A stretch of DNA of 64,000 bases from Leptospira sp. B5-022 (GTDB taxonomy: Bacteria; Spirochaetota; Leptospiria; Leptospirales; Leptospiraceae). The notes beneath the pieces were generated by a model, which saw only the letters and a program-made list of their open reading frames with translations, made no database searches and was not told the origin of the DNA. The stretch's first letter is position 1, and every line of letters starts with the position of its first letter. Position numbers and translations under genes: made by a program. Shown piece after piece: positions 35,674 to 45,179 of this stretch. The stretch spans positions 1-64,000 of the forward strand of contig NZ_ANIJ01000022.1 of the NCBI RefSeq assembly GCF_000347035.1, in the 5' to 3' direction.

Positions 35674-36813
35674 ATGGATCCGATTATGGAAAAGGAAACC
35701 GCAAAACAAGTTCAACCCGTATATACTACAAAAACTTACAGTTTTATGATCAAGATCGTATTCAAAGCAAGAGGGATCCTTTTTGATGCTTTTGAAGAAC
35801 ATTTTCCTGCAAGTAATCCTAATAAAATTTTAGAAGCCCCCTATCCTTCCATTCTAATGGCAAATCATGTTTGGGAAGGGGATGTCCCGGCTCTGGCGGC
35901 AGTCTATCCTCATGTTCATCCATCTATCAAATTTGCGATCCCAGCCAGAGAAGATATTTTGGGAAAAAATTTTTTAATGAAGGAGTTCAAACCGAAGGGA
36001 CTTCTGAAACTTTTCTTTTTTCTAATAGATAAATCAGGGCTTATTCCTAAATATATGGATTATATCGGCTGTGTTCCGATCAAAAGACCGTTTAGAGATA
36101 ATGCAAGGGAACTCCTGAAAAAAGGAATGCTCAGAGATATGGTAGACCAGGAATGGAGTTATCTTTCCGATCGGATCTCCGAAGGAAGAAACCTTTTTCT
36201 ATTTCCGGAAGGGGTTTTTAACCAAGACGGGTATATGGCCCAGATAAAAAAGGGAGTATATTTTCTTAGATCTAAATTCAAAAATTTGAATTTTACATCC
36301 TTCACTTTGACCTACGATTATTTCTCCTCCAAAAAGTCGGAACTTCATATTGGCTATGGAGAACAATTCCCTATTCCGGAAAATGCGGATGCGGACCAGG
36401 TTTCCGGGATCGTAAAAGAAAAATTAGGAAGCGGATATACGATTACTGCAGGAAATTTAGCTTCGTATATGGTCCTAAAATTCGAAGGCAAAGCGAAAGA
36501 AAGTAAGGAAAAATTATTTTCTCTCCTTATATCCTTAGCGGAGAAGATCAGGAATGCTCATCCTGAAATTTATATCTCGGAAAAATTTAAAACGGATGCG
36601 TTGAAACATGCATTCGATTCTTTTTTAGAGAAAGCTAAAAAAGGAGGTTTCGTCCGACTAGAGGGAAACGATATCGTTTTCTTGGAAAAATTATTTCAGA
36701 TCCCCAAAGATCTTCATAATTTAAAGAAAAAAAATCCGGTCTTATATCACAGAAACCAACTCACGTATCATATTCCTAAACTAGATACGGTTTGGTCCAC
36801 GATCGGCGCCTGA
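35674..36813 (+). CDS. PlsC-like 1-acyl-glycerol-3-phosphate acyltransferase family protein
   Basis: A 379-residue protein with acyltransferase motif I NHVWEGD (H65-x4-D70) and motif III FPEGVFNQDG near residue 175; GCVPIKRP is motif II. The acyltransferase domain ends near residue 240, and the last 130 residues are a helical extension of unknown role. These enzymes transfer acyl chains to lysophosphatidate or similar acceptors at the inner membrane. The ATG at 35674 follows GAGG. It is coupled to alr upstream and to two helical unknowns downstream (10-base gap), all on the same strand. Confidence 0.82.
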   Translation: MDPIMEKETAKQVQPVYTTKTYSFMIKIVFKARGILFDAFEEHFPASNPNKILEAPYPSILMANHVWEGDVPALAAVYPHVHPSIKFAIPAREDILGKNFLMKEFKPKGLLKLFFFLIDKSGLIPKYMDYIGCVPIKRPFRDNARELLKKGMLRDMVDQEWSYLSDRISEGRNLFLFPEGVFNQDGYMAQIKKGVYFLRSKFKNLNFTSFTLTYDYFSSKKSELHIGYGEQFPIPENADADQVSGIVKEKLGSGYTITAGNLASYMVLKFEGKAKESKEKLFSLLISLAEKIRNAHPEIYISEKFKTDALKHAFDSFLEKAKKGGFVRLEGNDIVFLEKLFQIPKDLHNLKKKNPVLYHRNQLTYHIPKLDTVWSTIGA

Positions 36814-36823
36814 GGAGATACTT

Positions 36824-37723
36824 TTGGCATTTTGGAAAATATTCGTTTCCCGTAAAACTAGGGTAGAGAACTGGATCACTAAACCCGGAGCCTTGGAAAC
36901 TAGCATACGTAAAAGTTTACATTTTTTATTTAGATCCAGCTTAGAGGAAATTTTCCCGGAAGATCTTGCCATCTCTCCTTCCGTTTTGGGGCTAGTCCGT
37001 CTGCCGGAAGAAAAGTTAAAAGTTTTAGCCGAAGAATTTCCAATAGAAAAAGCGTTCCCCTACACTTCTGCGGATGAGTTCCTATCGGAAGAATCCATGG
37101 ATTCTATCGTGGAATTTATCGCGGGAACTCAAGCGGCGCCTTCTAAAAATCTGATCCTAGGAATCTTAAATCAGCCGGAAGTCCAAGCGATCTTCTCCCA
37201 AGGATTGGAGAAAGTCCTGAATGAATTTCATAAAAAGATAAATCCTTTACATGGTGTATTCCAAGCCGCCGGTCTGGAAAAACAGATCTCTCAATTTTTA
37301 TCTTCGCTATTACCTACGTTTACGGAAAGAATTGCGGACTTTGTTTCCATCGGTTCCGGAACCCAAGAGATCCAAGCAGTGATCCGAAACACATTGAAAA
37401 TCCTTTTCCAAACGGGCTTTAACGATCTAGGACGATTGGAAACTTCCAGATTCGGTGCAGGAACGGATCGGATCCGACGAGCGATCGCAAGCGATGAAAA
37501 AGTCCGCGGAGCCTTGGAAAATTTATACTCGGTAAGTAGAGATACATTACTGAATCATTATAGAAAAGAAACTTTGAAAGAGTTTATAGGACTTTCCGAA
37601 CCTGAATTGGATCTATGGATCAGTAAGATCGCGGAAGATACGGCATCTAATATCAGAAAGGTCCACACTAAAAGATCACTCTCTCCTTTAGTTCTAGATC
37701 TGCTCTCGGATATTTTGGGATGA
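36824..37723 (+). CDS. helical protein of unknown function
   Basis: A 299-residue soluble, mostly helical protein that I do not recognise. It begins with TTG at 36824 preceded by AGGAGA, 10 bases after the acyltransferase stop. Short aromatic start MAFWKIFVSRKTRVENW is followed by amphipathic helices; there are no cysteines, signal peptide or membrane helices. Its end overlaps the next gene by four bases (ATGA), so the two proteins are probably made together and may form a complex. Operon context suggests a lipid- or envelope-related role, but that is inference only. Confidence 0.68.
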   Translation: MAFWKIFVSRKTRVENWITKPGALETSIRKSLHFLFRSSLEEIFPEDLAISPSVLGLVRLPEEKLKVLAEEFPIEKAFPYTSADEFLSEESMDSIVEFIAGTQAAPSKNLILGILNQPEVQAIFSQGLEKVLNEFHKKINPLHGVFQAAGLEKQISQFLSSLLPTFTERIADFVSIGSGTQEIQAVIRNTLKILFQTGFNDLGRLETSRFGAGTDRIRRAIASDEKVRGALENLYSVSRDTLLNHYRKETLKEFIGLSEPELDLWISKIAEDTASNIRKVHTKRSLSPLVLDLLSDILG

Positions 37724-38484
37724 AGAAGGTAATATCCACCATCCAAAACGCATTAGAATACCTGGATAAACTGGGACCTCAGAAATCCTTTCAGTTATTC
37801 CGTAATCTAGGTTATGAGGCGTTATTTTCCATTTCGGAAAAGGTGGATCATAAGAGGCTTTTATACCTAAGCCAACATCTGAGTGAAAAAGAGATCGTAA
37901 CCCTTTTACAGTCTATTCAGGAATCCATCTTAGTGGATTTGATCCAAAACACAGTACCTTCCGATCTGGTATACTATGTAAAACACCTCGGCTTGAAAGA
38001 CCTGCAATTTTTAGCGGAATCCATTTCTCCTTTAGATGTTTCTAAGATCAATAACACGATAGGCTCTAAAACGATCGTAGAGATCTTAACTCATATAGGT
38101 CCGGATTCTGCGATCGATTATTTGAATTCTATCGGTATAGATTCTTTCCTGGAACTGACCAAGGCTCTGCCGGTAAAAGATTTTGTTCCTTTAACCAAGG
38201 CTTTAACTCCGGAAGAATGTGCCGAGTGGATCCGAAAAAGATCCATTTCGGAGATCCCCGCTTTGTTGAAAGCATTAGGAACTAAAAATGCAGTCGGTCT
38301 TTTACAACAGGTGGGCTTTCAAAAGGTAATTTCCATCCTTTCCGTTTTGAACCAGGAAGAACTCGTTCATTTAATCCATACTTTGAACAAAATGAAACTA
38401 CCTTCGGTCAAAAAACCTGCCGCTAAAAAATCAAAAATCGTTCAAACGAAAAGAATTTCAAAAAGAAAACGTAAAGGTCTTTAG
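37720..38484 (+). CDS. helical-repeat protein with basic tail, unknown function
   Basis: A 254-residue protein built of repeated helical units of about 25-30 residues (for example YLSQHLSEKEIVTLLQSIQE, FLELTKALPVKDFVPLTKAL, IPALLKALGTKNAVGLLQQV), resembling HEAT-like or MgtE-N-like solenoids. The final 30 residues are almost entirely Lys/Arg (KKPAAKKSKIVQTKRISKRK), suited to binding nucleic acid, ribosomes or acidic lipids. It overlaps the preceding gene by four bases. No enzyme motif is present. Ends 5 bases before a convergent gene. Confidence 0.68.
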   Translation: MKKVISTIQNALEYLDKLGPQKSFQLFRNLGYEALFSISEKVDHKRLLYLSQHLSEKEIVTLLQSIQESILVDLIQNTVPSDLVYYVKHLGLKDLQFLAESISPLDVSKINNTIGSKTIVEILTHIGPDSAIDYLNSIGIDSFLELTKALPVKDFVPLTKALTPEECAEWIRKRSISEIPALLKALGTKNAVGLLQQVGFQKVISILSVLNQEELVHLIHTLNKMKLPSVKKPAAKKSKIVQTKRISKRKRKGL

Positions 38485-38489
38485 GACTT

Positions 38490-39164
38490 CTAGTTCGCTT
38501 TTTGAGCGGAAATTACTTCTTCCCTACTTTTAGAAAGTCCATCCAATCTTTCCTTTAGCAGTTTCTCATATTCTAGATTGGCATTTTTAGGGTTTTCGCC
38601 GACTAACTTTTGATAATTTTCCATTCCATATTTTAGGATCTCCAACATATCGTCGGATCTTTTTAGTTTTGTATTCAGGTAGAAGGACATTTCTTCCTTG
38701 GAGACATCCTTTCTTTCTAAAATTTCCCTTTGGATCCTGTAATAACGGTCTTCATTCTCTTTCTTTTTAGCGGATTCTTCTTCCGATAGTTTTTTAGGAA
38801 TGAGAGAATTGTTCGGAAATTTTTCGGTAAGAGGTTTGAATTTCTCGTAAAGTTGATCGTATAATTTGGCCTTTTCTTCCGGACTTAAACTTTCCAGATA
38901 AGATTTTGTTTTACTAGGTTTAGAGCCCGATTCCCCGACGATCGCAACAGGTCCAGATACAGTCTCTTCTACATGTCCCGAAAAATCCAAGAAAGACCCT
39001 CCTTCGAATAAGGAGTTTTCTTTTTGAGTCAAGGTCTCCTCCGAGAGACCACCTTGGTAATTTGTATTTTCGTTTGTGGAAGTTCCCGGAAATAGAAGAT
39101 AAAAAATTCCGATCAAGGAAACAGTAAGTAAAAATAGGATTAAATACGTTCTTTTTTGGTTCAT
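38490..39164 (-). CDS. membrane-anchored or exported protein of unknown function
   Basis: A 224-residue protein with an N-terminal hydrophobic segment (TYLILFLLTVSLIGIFYLLF) lacking an obvious cleavage site, then a disordered Ser/Thr/Asn-rich linker and a charged helical C-terminal half (SPEEKAKLYDQLYEKFKPL). No family recognised. Its ATG overlaps the stop of the large histidine kinase gene by four bases, so the two are coupled; it might be an extracytoplasmic partner or simply a co-transcribed passenger. Confidence 0.65.
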   Translation of the reverse strand: MNQKRTYLILFLLTVSLIGIFYLLFPGTSTNENTNYQGGLSEETLTQKENSLFEGGSFLDFSGHVEETVSGPVAIVGESGSKPSKTKSYLESLSPEEKAKLYDQLYEKFKPLTEKFPNNSLIPKKLSEEESAKKKENEDRYYRIQREILERKDVSKEEMSFYLNTKLKRSDDMLEILKYGMENYQKLVGENPKNANLEYEKLLKERLDGLSKSREEVISAQKAN

Positions 39165-41461
39165 TCAGAATACAAAGGTAAAATCACCTTAAAAATACTG
39201 CCACCTTTTTGGTTCGGCTCTAAGATGACTTCTCCTCCCATTTTATTGATCAAGGTACGACTGATGGAAAGCCCGAGTCCGGTGCCCCCCACTGTTCTGT
39301 TTCTTTGGTCCGGGACTCGAAAAAATCTTTCAAAGATCAGTTCCTTGTATTTAGGATCTATACCGATCCCGGTGTCAGTAAATCGGACCTCTACTTTTTT
39401 ATCCGAAATTTTTCTAAGTGAGACGTCGATTCCGCCTTTTTCCGTATATTTTATGGCATTCACGAAAAAATTCGTTATGATCTGTGAAAACTCGAATCTT
39501 ACTCCTTTTAGTTTTAGACCTTCCGAAAGATTAGTAGTAACCGTTAGTCCGCTTTCGGACGCGGAAGGAGAATTGATATATAATACTTCTTCGATCACAG
39601 TCAACGGATCAAATATCTCATACATCTCTTCCGAAGTTTGAGAGTCCTTCTTTTCCAATTGTAGAAGGTTATCTATCAGGAAATTCAACCTTCTTACGTT
39701 CTTACGGATTACATCCGTCATTTCCTTCTGATCCTTGTTCAAGGAAAGTTGTTCATCAGCGAACAGAAGGTCAAAATATCCTTGGATATTCGTCATTGGA
39801 GATCTAAGTTCATGAGATATATTGGATATGAACTCGTGTTTGATCTTCTCGGATTCCAAAATTAACGCGTTATCGTTTACTTGGATCTGATAGAATCTTT
39901 TTGTCTCCGCACTGAAGCCGGTCACACTAAGTCCCACCGAAAATTTTGTCCCGTCTTTTAGGATCAAACCCGCTTCCGGAATGAAAGTCATGTTTTGGTC
40001 CTTTCCTCCCGGAGATTTCAGTTCCGTTTGTTCTAAAATATCCGGGAGGACCCTTGCTAACCTTATATTTTTAATCTCGGAGGTTTGGTACCCGGAAACT
40101 TCCCTGAACCTTCTGTTGGCATCCACGATCATTCTAGTGTCCGCGTTCACGATGATCATCGCGTCGGTTGCAAACTCGAACATATAACGGTATCTTTCTT
40201 CGGTGGTTTGGCGTTTTAGATCGCTTATATCCAACCTAGTTTCCAAAAGATAATTGTCTTCGGAAAGCCTTTTGTTCTTTTCCTCTATGTCGCGGATCTC
40301 TTGATTCAAATAATCTAATATTGCGTTCACCGTGGAACGTATAAAAAGGTACGGGCTTTTGGGCAGTTGTGTGTCCAAAGAAACTTCTCTTCTTCCTAAA
40401 AAAAGAGAAAGAGCCAATTCTTTCATTTCGGAGACCAGACTTCTGAGAGGAGAAATATCTTTTACAAAATTCCCTAATTTGGTTTTCCCGTTGGAATAAT
40501 AACTATGATAGAGTTTCGAATTTGTTTGTGTAATCGAAGATGGAAATTTAGGGAAAGGATTGTCGGCAACCGAATGGGCCAGATTTTCCAAGACCTTCTT
40601 TCCTCCATCCAAACCCGGAAACGTTTTTCCGTACATTTCCGTCACGAACCGGACATCTTCGAAGGAAGGCATTCCCGATAAAATTTTTCCAAGCTCCGGA
40701 ACGGGCCTTCTATAAAACCCGTCCAGCTCTCCCGGTCTCCAAGGACAAGGGCCTACCCAATCCGCTACAAACGAATCCCCTTCGTATGCTACGTGATTGG
40801 CAAGATCCTCCATTGCCTTTTTGATCGCCCTGGAAACCCTATTTGCTTCCTCCGGAAACTTAGAAGCAAATCTTCCGGTAAATACGAGCATATTCGTAGG
40901 AAGATAATATGGAGGGATCTCGTTCTCCACTGTGAGGCAGTAACCCTTCTCCCCAAAAAATGGATACTCCTGGAGAGAAGCGGCAGCTCCCAAACACTCT
41001 GCACGGATGAACTCATGAGCGAGTAACGTAGGCCTTGTAGTAAGATAAGGCACCGGTTTTCTGCGATGATAATTTTCGGAGCGAAAAAATTCCTCCGCTA
41101 CGAATCTATCCAAGGAATAAGGGTGTAAGATGGGTAAAAAACTATGATAGGAATCCCGGATGGACTCCGCTTCCATGTAAGATGCCGAATAAAATCCATG
41201 CACCAAACAAGACAGAATGACTCCTCGATAAAAAGTCCAATGAGGAGAGGTTTTTCGTAGTTGTTGGTCCATCCATGCCGTGAAAGGAATTTCTCCGGCT
41301 TCTGCCCGGCCTTCTCTCAAGTGAGCAAGAACTGCTTCGTAACTTTTGAGTGCACGGACTCTGACGAGTACGTCTTCTTCCTCAAAGTATCCCCGACTAA
41401 AAGCTAGAAATACCGGAAATGCTGTGAGTCTTGGTGTTGTGACTATCTCTATTTCTATCAC
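39161..41461 (-). CDS. histidine kinase with cytosolic NMT1/THI5-like binding domain
   Basis: A 766-residue sensor kinase. Residues 1-290 look like an NMT1/THI5/SsuA-type solute-binding domain: IEIVTTPRLTAFPVFLAFSR, GYFEEEDVLVRVR, AGEIPFTAWM. These domains normally bind pyrimidine precursors, taurine or similar compounds outside the cell, but here there is no signal peptide or membrane helix, so the ligand would be cytosolic. A coiled coil (about 365-405) leads to PAS (405-530), DHp with H550 (NISHELRSPMTNIQ) and HATPase (645-760; TGIGIDP, GGTGLGLS). No receiver domain; the response regulator is not adjacent. Coupled by a 4-base overlap to the downstream anchored protein. Confidence 0.86.
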   Translation of the reverse strand: MIEIEIVTTPRLTAFPVFLAFSRGYFEEEDVLVRVRALKSYEAVLAHLREGRAEAGEIPFTAWMDQQLRKTSPHWTFYRGVILSCLVHGFYSASYMEAESIRDSYHSFLPILHPYSLDRFVAEEFFRSENYHRRKPVPYLTTRPTLLAHEFIRAECLGAAASLQEYPFFGEKGYCLTVENEIPPYYLPTNMLVFTGRFASKFPEEANRVSRAIKKAMEDLANHVAYEGDSFVADWVGPCPWRPGELDGFYRRPVPELGKILSGMPSFEDVRFVTEMYGKTFPGLDGGKKVLENLAHSVADNPFPKFPSSITQTNSKLYHSYYSNGKTKLGNFVKDISPLRSLVSEMKELALSLFLGRREVSLDTQLPKSPYLFIRSTVNAILDYLNQEIRDIEEKNKRLSEDNYLLETRLDISDLKRQTTEERYRYMFEFATDAMIIVNADTRMIVDANRRFREVSGYQTSEIKNIRLARVLPDILEQTELKSPGGKDQNMTFIPEAGLILKDGTKFSVGLSVTGFSAETKRFYQIQVNDNALILESEKIKHEFISNISHELRSPMTNIQGYFDLLFADEQLSLNKDQKEMTDVIRKNVRRLNFLIDNLLQLEKKDSQTSEEMYEIFDPLTVIEEVLYINSPSASESGLTVTTNLSEGLKLKGVRFEFSQIITNFFVNAIKYTEKGGIDVSLRKISDKKVEVRFTDTGIGIDPKYKELIFERFFRVPDQRNRTVGGTGLGLSISRTLINKMGGEVILEPNQKGGSIFKVILPLYSE

Positions 41462-41624
41462 GCCCGTCTATCGTTCTTAGGCCGCGGGTTTTTTCAAGAA
41501 ACCCTTGGATTTCCTTTCTAAAACCTGCAAAAAAGACTAAACGGATCCTGGTTTTCTTCCGAGAGACATAATAAGGACGTGAAGATTAGCCATTTCGGCA
41601 TAGGTAGGAACTCCTGAGGATTGT

Positions 41625-42200
41625 ATGAAGTTAGATGATTTAGAATCTTATCGTAGAATTGTCTCCAGAATGGAAGAAATCCAGGGAATTACCGAGAGAT
41701 TTCAGCCAAGATCTCCTGCTCAGGAAGGAGATCCTACACCTAAGAAGATCGAGTCAGAATTCTCCCAAGAACTGGACGCCAAAATGAAGGGAATTTTCTC
41801 CCAAGAGAACGATCCAATTCCTAGGGACCTAACTAGTATTATAGAAAGGGAATCCTATAAAAATCATCTGGACCCGAATCTCGTCAAGTCTGTGATCAAG
41901 GCGGAGTCCAATTTTAGACCGAATGCCGTTTCTTCGAAAGGCGCGATCGGTCTTATGCAACTTATGCCTGGCACGGCGGACATTTTAGGAGTGGAGAATC
42001 CTTTTGATCCGGAAGAAAATATTGCCGGTGGGACCAAGTTTCTCGCGGATATGATGAAGAAGTTCGGAAATACGGATATGGCGCTTGCGGCTTATAACGC
42101 CGGACCAGGTGCCGTCCAAAAATACGAAGGGATCCCTCCATACAAGGAAACGAAAGATTACGTAAAAAAAGTGAATCGTTTCTGGAAAGGGAAATATTAA
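41625..42200 (+). CDS. SLT-family lytic transglycosylase
   Basis: A 191-residue peptidoglycan lytic transglycosylase. The SLT domain occupies residues 78-191 with catalytic E94 (SVIKAESNFRP), SSKGAIGLMQLMPGTA, and AYNAGPGAV. It cleaves the MurNAc-GlcNAc bond with formation of an anhydro ring. No signal peptide is visible in the first 75 residues, which are polar and helical, so export may be non-classical (for example flagellar) or the protein may be intracellular. The ATG at 41625 is preceded by TGAGGA, which partly overlaps a GGAACTCCT repeat. Confidence 0.88.
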   Translation: MKLDDLESYRRIVSRMEEIQGITERFQPRSPAQEGDPTPKKIESEFSQELDAKMKGIFSQENDPIPRDLTSIIERESYKNHLDPNLVKSVIKAESNFRPNAVSSKGAIGLMQLMPGTADILGVENPFDPEENIAGGTKFLADMMKKFGNTDMALAAYNAGPGAVQKYEGIPPYKETKDYVKKVNRFWKGKY

Positions 42201-42207
42201 AAAAGGT

Positions 42208-42558
42208 TTAATAATACTTTTTTAATTCTCCGAACAGACAGGAGGTTAATTCGGAACAACTTACCATTTTGTCCGGCTGGAGACATACCTGCATTTTATC
42301 GAAATGTTTTCTGCAACCTCTTAAACAGGAGTTTTCCACCTTATACAATTGGTCTTCCGAAGTTTGGGGATATTCCTTTTTCGTACATTTCGCAAGATTA
42401 TCGCAATAATCCAGGCAGATCTCTTTTCCTTCCCATTCCATTCCCGACTGGACCACAGTTCCTCTGGAATATTTAAAAGCGATAAACGTGCCCACGGCCA
42501 GACCCAAAACAAAAATGGGAAGATAGGGGAAAATTTTTCTGAAAGAGATTGGGCTCAT
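42208..42558 (-). CDS. cysteine-rich membrane-anchored small protein
   Basis: A 116-residue protein with one N-terminal membrane helix (IFPYLPIFVLGLAVGTFIAF) and an extracytoplasmic domain of about 80 residues holding eight cysteines: CLDYC, KC, CLRGC, VC, CSELTSC. Two CX3C units separated by helical sequence resemble a disulfide-bonded helical hairpin. Its ATG overlaps the glycosyltransferase stop by four bases, so the two are translationally coupled, and it may be an accessory subunit. No known family assigned. Confidence 0.7.
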   Translation of the reverse strand: MSPISFRKIFPYLPIFVLGLAVGTFIAFKYSRGTVVQSGMEWEGKEICLDYCDNLAKCTKKEYPQTSEDQLYKVENSCLRGCRKHFDKMQVCLQPDKMVSCSELTSCLFGELKKYY

Positions 42559-44252
42559 CGACTCTCCGATTCGGAATTCTTATTCCAAGAAGGCTCATAA
42601 AAATAGATCAATTCTTTTCCTTGGTTTGGGCCCAGGAGTTCCTGCAGGGTGACATCTCTTTTCCAAACAGTTTGGGTCTGAATAAGTCGGTATCCGGAAG
42701 GGATCCGGATCGGCTCCTGGAAAAAGACTAGGTATCTCTTCCCATCCACACAATTTCGATCCGCACCTGGAACGGAATGGATGATATCGGCTCCTGGAAG
42801 TGCGTTCCTAAAAGTAAGCGCTGTCCAAGGATTTTCCGAAACGATGCAGATCTGTTTTGCGCTTGTGAAAGGTCCCTTTTCCGGCACCTCGCTTAGGTTC
42901 ACTCTGGGAAGAATAGAAAATTGGATATAAGAGAGTAAGCCCGCTGCGAGCACCAGATTCAGGACAACAATGGAAGGAACTCCTAATCTTTGCGATCGAA
43001 CCCTTCTTCCCCATACAAAAATCAAAAGTAAAAATGCAGTGAATACAAATTCCGCCAAGATACTTTGGCCCAATAGAACCCCGAAACCCCACATGCCAAC
43101 CAGGATCAAAACCCCGATCCCGAACGAGAAAAAGAAATTCAGAAACAATATTTTCGAGAATTGATATTCCTTTTTTCTAATGAAGAATAATCCGATTCCC
43201 AAAAAAGCCAAAGGGATCAAAGGAAGAAGGTAATAAAAATCCTTACGGTTTGGTGCCAGGTGAACCAAGCAGACGGTAAGAATTGCCCAGAGGTAGGAAC
43301 TCCCGATCGTTTCTCTTACAGATTTCGGCTTTTGGAATAATTTAGAAGAGAATCCGGAAAAAACGGCCAAACTAAAAGGAAAACTATAAAGTAAGAATCC
43401 GAGCGGGATAATCCACTCAGATTGGTTAGCTGTGGAAGCTGAAAATTTTCCGAGATTCTCCGTGAAGAAGAAGATCGTTAGGAATTCTTTCCCCAATTCC
43501 GAATAGGAAAGAAGGACAAGTATCCAAATTGCAGGAATGATCAAGGAAGAAAAATGGAAGATGAGATGAGAAAGGAGTTCCTTTCCTATTCTTTTCTTAC
43601 CTGCCCATTCCCCATTTGGGTGAAGCAGAAAAATTCCGATTACGGAATAGGAACCTAAAATAATTCCGGAATAAACTTGGAACACGGGACCTTTGACCAA
43701 AATTGCAATTCCGGAGAAGAGGCCTCCCATAAATAACCAGATTCGTTTCTTAGTAAGTCTGAATTCTAAGATCGTGATCGAGACCAAAATGATGAAAAAT
43801 GTCAATAAGGACTCCATCATCACCAATCTGGAAAATTTGAACACTCCCAAGGTTAGAGTGTAAGCTGCAGAAATTGTGAACGCTTGTTTAGAACGCCCAC
43901 CTGCCCTTCTAATTCCTAAGTAAATTAGGACGGAAGATCCGAAAAAAAGTAGAAAAGAAGGAAATCTTTCCGCAAAAAAACTGACACCCAAAAGTCTGTC
44001 CGAAAAAATTCCGAGCCAAAATAACGCGGGCGGTTTGTAGAGATTTAAAACACCTTCAAATTTAGGGAAAAGATAGGAAGAAGAAGTTAAACTTTCTCGG
44101 ATTGTGGCGATATGCATCGCTTCGTCACCTTGGGTCAAGATCGTATTTCCACCGGATCCGGGAAGGAGGAGGAATACGTTTAACAAAATGAGCAAAAAAA
44201 TAAATAATTTATCCTCATTTAAGCTTTTTTTAAAAAACGAATTCCAAACCAT
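42555..44252 (-). CDS. GT39-type membrane glycosyltransferase (ArnT/PMT-like)
   Basis: A polytopic membrane protein of about 565 residues with at least ten hydrophobic helices. After the first helix comes the GT-C catalytic loop TQGDEAMHIATIRESL, where D and E of GDEA are the expected acidic residues, followed by NLYKPPALFWLGI, the second conserved loop. These enzymes transfer sugars from polyprenyl-phosphate donors to proteins, lipid A or glycans on the periplasmic side. The ATG at 44252 is used; a GTG at 44312 would add 20 residues, and neither has a strong ribosome binding site. It is coupled to the Cys-rich protein downstream. Confidence 0.82.
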   Translation of the reverse strand: MVWNSFFKKSLNEDKLFIFLLILLNVFLLLPGSGGNTILTQGDEAMHIATIRESLTSSSYLFPKFEGVLNLYKPPALFWLGIFSDRLLGVSFFAERFPSFLLFFGSSVLIYLGIRRAGGRSKQAFTISAAYTLTLGVFKFSRLVMMESLLTFFIILVSITILEFRLTKKRIWLFMGGLFSGIAILVKGPVFQVYSGIILGSYSVIGIFLLHPNGEWAGKKRIGKELLSHLIFHFSSLIIPAIWILVLLSYSELGKEFLTIFFFTENLGKFSASTANQSEWIIPLGFLLYSFPFSLAVFSGFSSKLFQKPKSVRETIGSSYLWAILTVCLVHLAPNRKDFYYLLPLIPLAFLGIGLFFIRKKEYQFSKILFLNFFFSFGIGVLILVGMWGFGVLLGQSILAEFVFTAFLLLIFVWGRRVRSQRLGVPSIVVLNLVLAAGLLSYIQFSILPRVNLSEVPEKGPFTSAKQICIVSENPWTALTFRNALPGADIIHSVPGADRNCVDGKRYLVFFQEPIRIPSGYRLIQTQTVWKRDVTLQELLGPNQGKELIYFYEPSWNKNSESESR

Positions 44253-44445
44253 AAATTTGAAGAAAGTTCCCTTTTTTCGAAGTTTCAGATCGAAACAGAT
44301 CGATAAGTCCACATGTAATCGTTTACTTACTTATCGCCATACTGCGAAAATAAACGGAACAAGCAAGAGTAAAGTTGATCTAAAAAGTAAAAATGCGCTT
44401 GGCTGATTAGTCAAAGGTCGGGATACATCCTATATAGGCAGTTAG

Positions 44446-45132
44446 ATGGTTCGAACCCCTAAAAAGAAGGTCAAAAAAACGAAAGCATCCAAGGCAGGTG
44501 CACACGGTTCTCATAAGGGCCCTAAAAAAAGGGACCGAAAAGCAACCGAGACTGCTTTGATGAGAGCTGGGATACAAGTTTTTGCCAAAAAAGGTTATGA
44601 TGCAGCTACCACTAAGGATATCGCCAAGACAGCGGGAGCAAACGAGGCGCTTATCATGCGTTACTTCGGCGGAAAAAAAGGACTTTTAGAAGCTATCCTA
44701 ACGCGAACCGATGACCTGGGCGATTCTACCGTAGGAAAGAAAGAAGTAGAAACCAAGCCGGAACTTCATTTGGATGAGGCCTTGGTCGAGTCCATCATGG
44801 AAAGATGTTCCGATTTCAAACATTATTCCGACTTCATGAAAGTTGCAGTCAGTAGGATCATCCTAGATCCGGACGTTAGTAGGATTATCCAGACTAAAAT
44901 TTATACCAAGGCTCTCCCTGAAATGATCCATGAGCTGGAAAAATTTAAGAAGGGAGGAGAGATCGACCCTAAAGCGGACCTGAAATCGGTTGCATTCGGG
45001 ATTTCTTCTTTGACCTTTGCGTTAGGATTTATGGCCCAGGTAGTTTATAAAATTCCGGAATCGGAAATCAAGGCCACTATTAAAGAGATGGTGAGGATCC
45101 TACAGAAAGGCCTAAAACCGGACTCCAAATAA
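44446..45132 (+). CDS. TetR family transcriptional regulator with basic N-terminal extension
   Basis: A 228-residue TetR-type regulator. Residues 38-85 hold the helix-turn-helix ([40 protein letters not shown]). The first 35 residues are an unusual Lys-rich tail ([21 protein letters not shown]) likely to add non-specific DNA contact. The C-terminal domain ends LKPDSK. It is divergent from the glycosyltransferase gene 190 bases away and convergent with aconitase, so it may control the glycosyltransferase. It is followed immediately by a strong terminator. Confidence 0.88.
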   Translation: MVRTPKKKVKKTKASKAGAHGSHKGPKKRDRKATETALMRAGIQVFAKKGYDAATTKDIAKTAGANEALIMRYFGGKKGLLEAILTRTDDLGDSTVGKKEVETKPELHLDEALVESIMERCSDFKHYSDFMKVAVSRIILDPDVSRIIQTKIYTKALPEMIHELEKFKKGGEIDPKADLKSVAFGISSLTFALGFMAQVVYKIPESEIKATIKEMVRILQKGLKPDSK

Positions 45133-45133
45133 A

Positions 45134-45166
45134 AAAGCCGAGACCAATATTAAAGGCCTCGGCTTT
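45134..45166. terminator. bidirectional rho-independent terminator
   Basis: AAAGCCGAG (45134-45142) pairs with CTCGGCTTT (45158-45166) in a perfect nine-base stem between the convergent TetR and aconitase genes, with an A-run before and TTCTTC after. It begins two bases after the TetR stop codon. Confidence 0.8.
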
Positions 45167-45179
45167 CTTCGGAAAAGTT

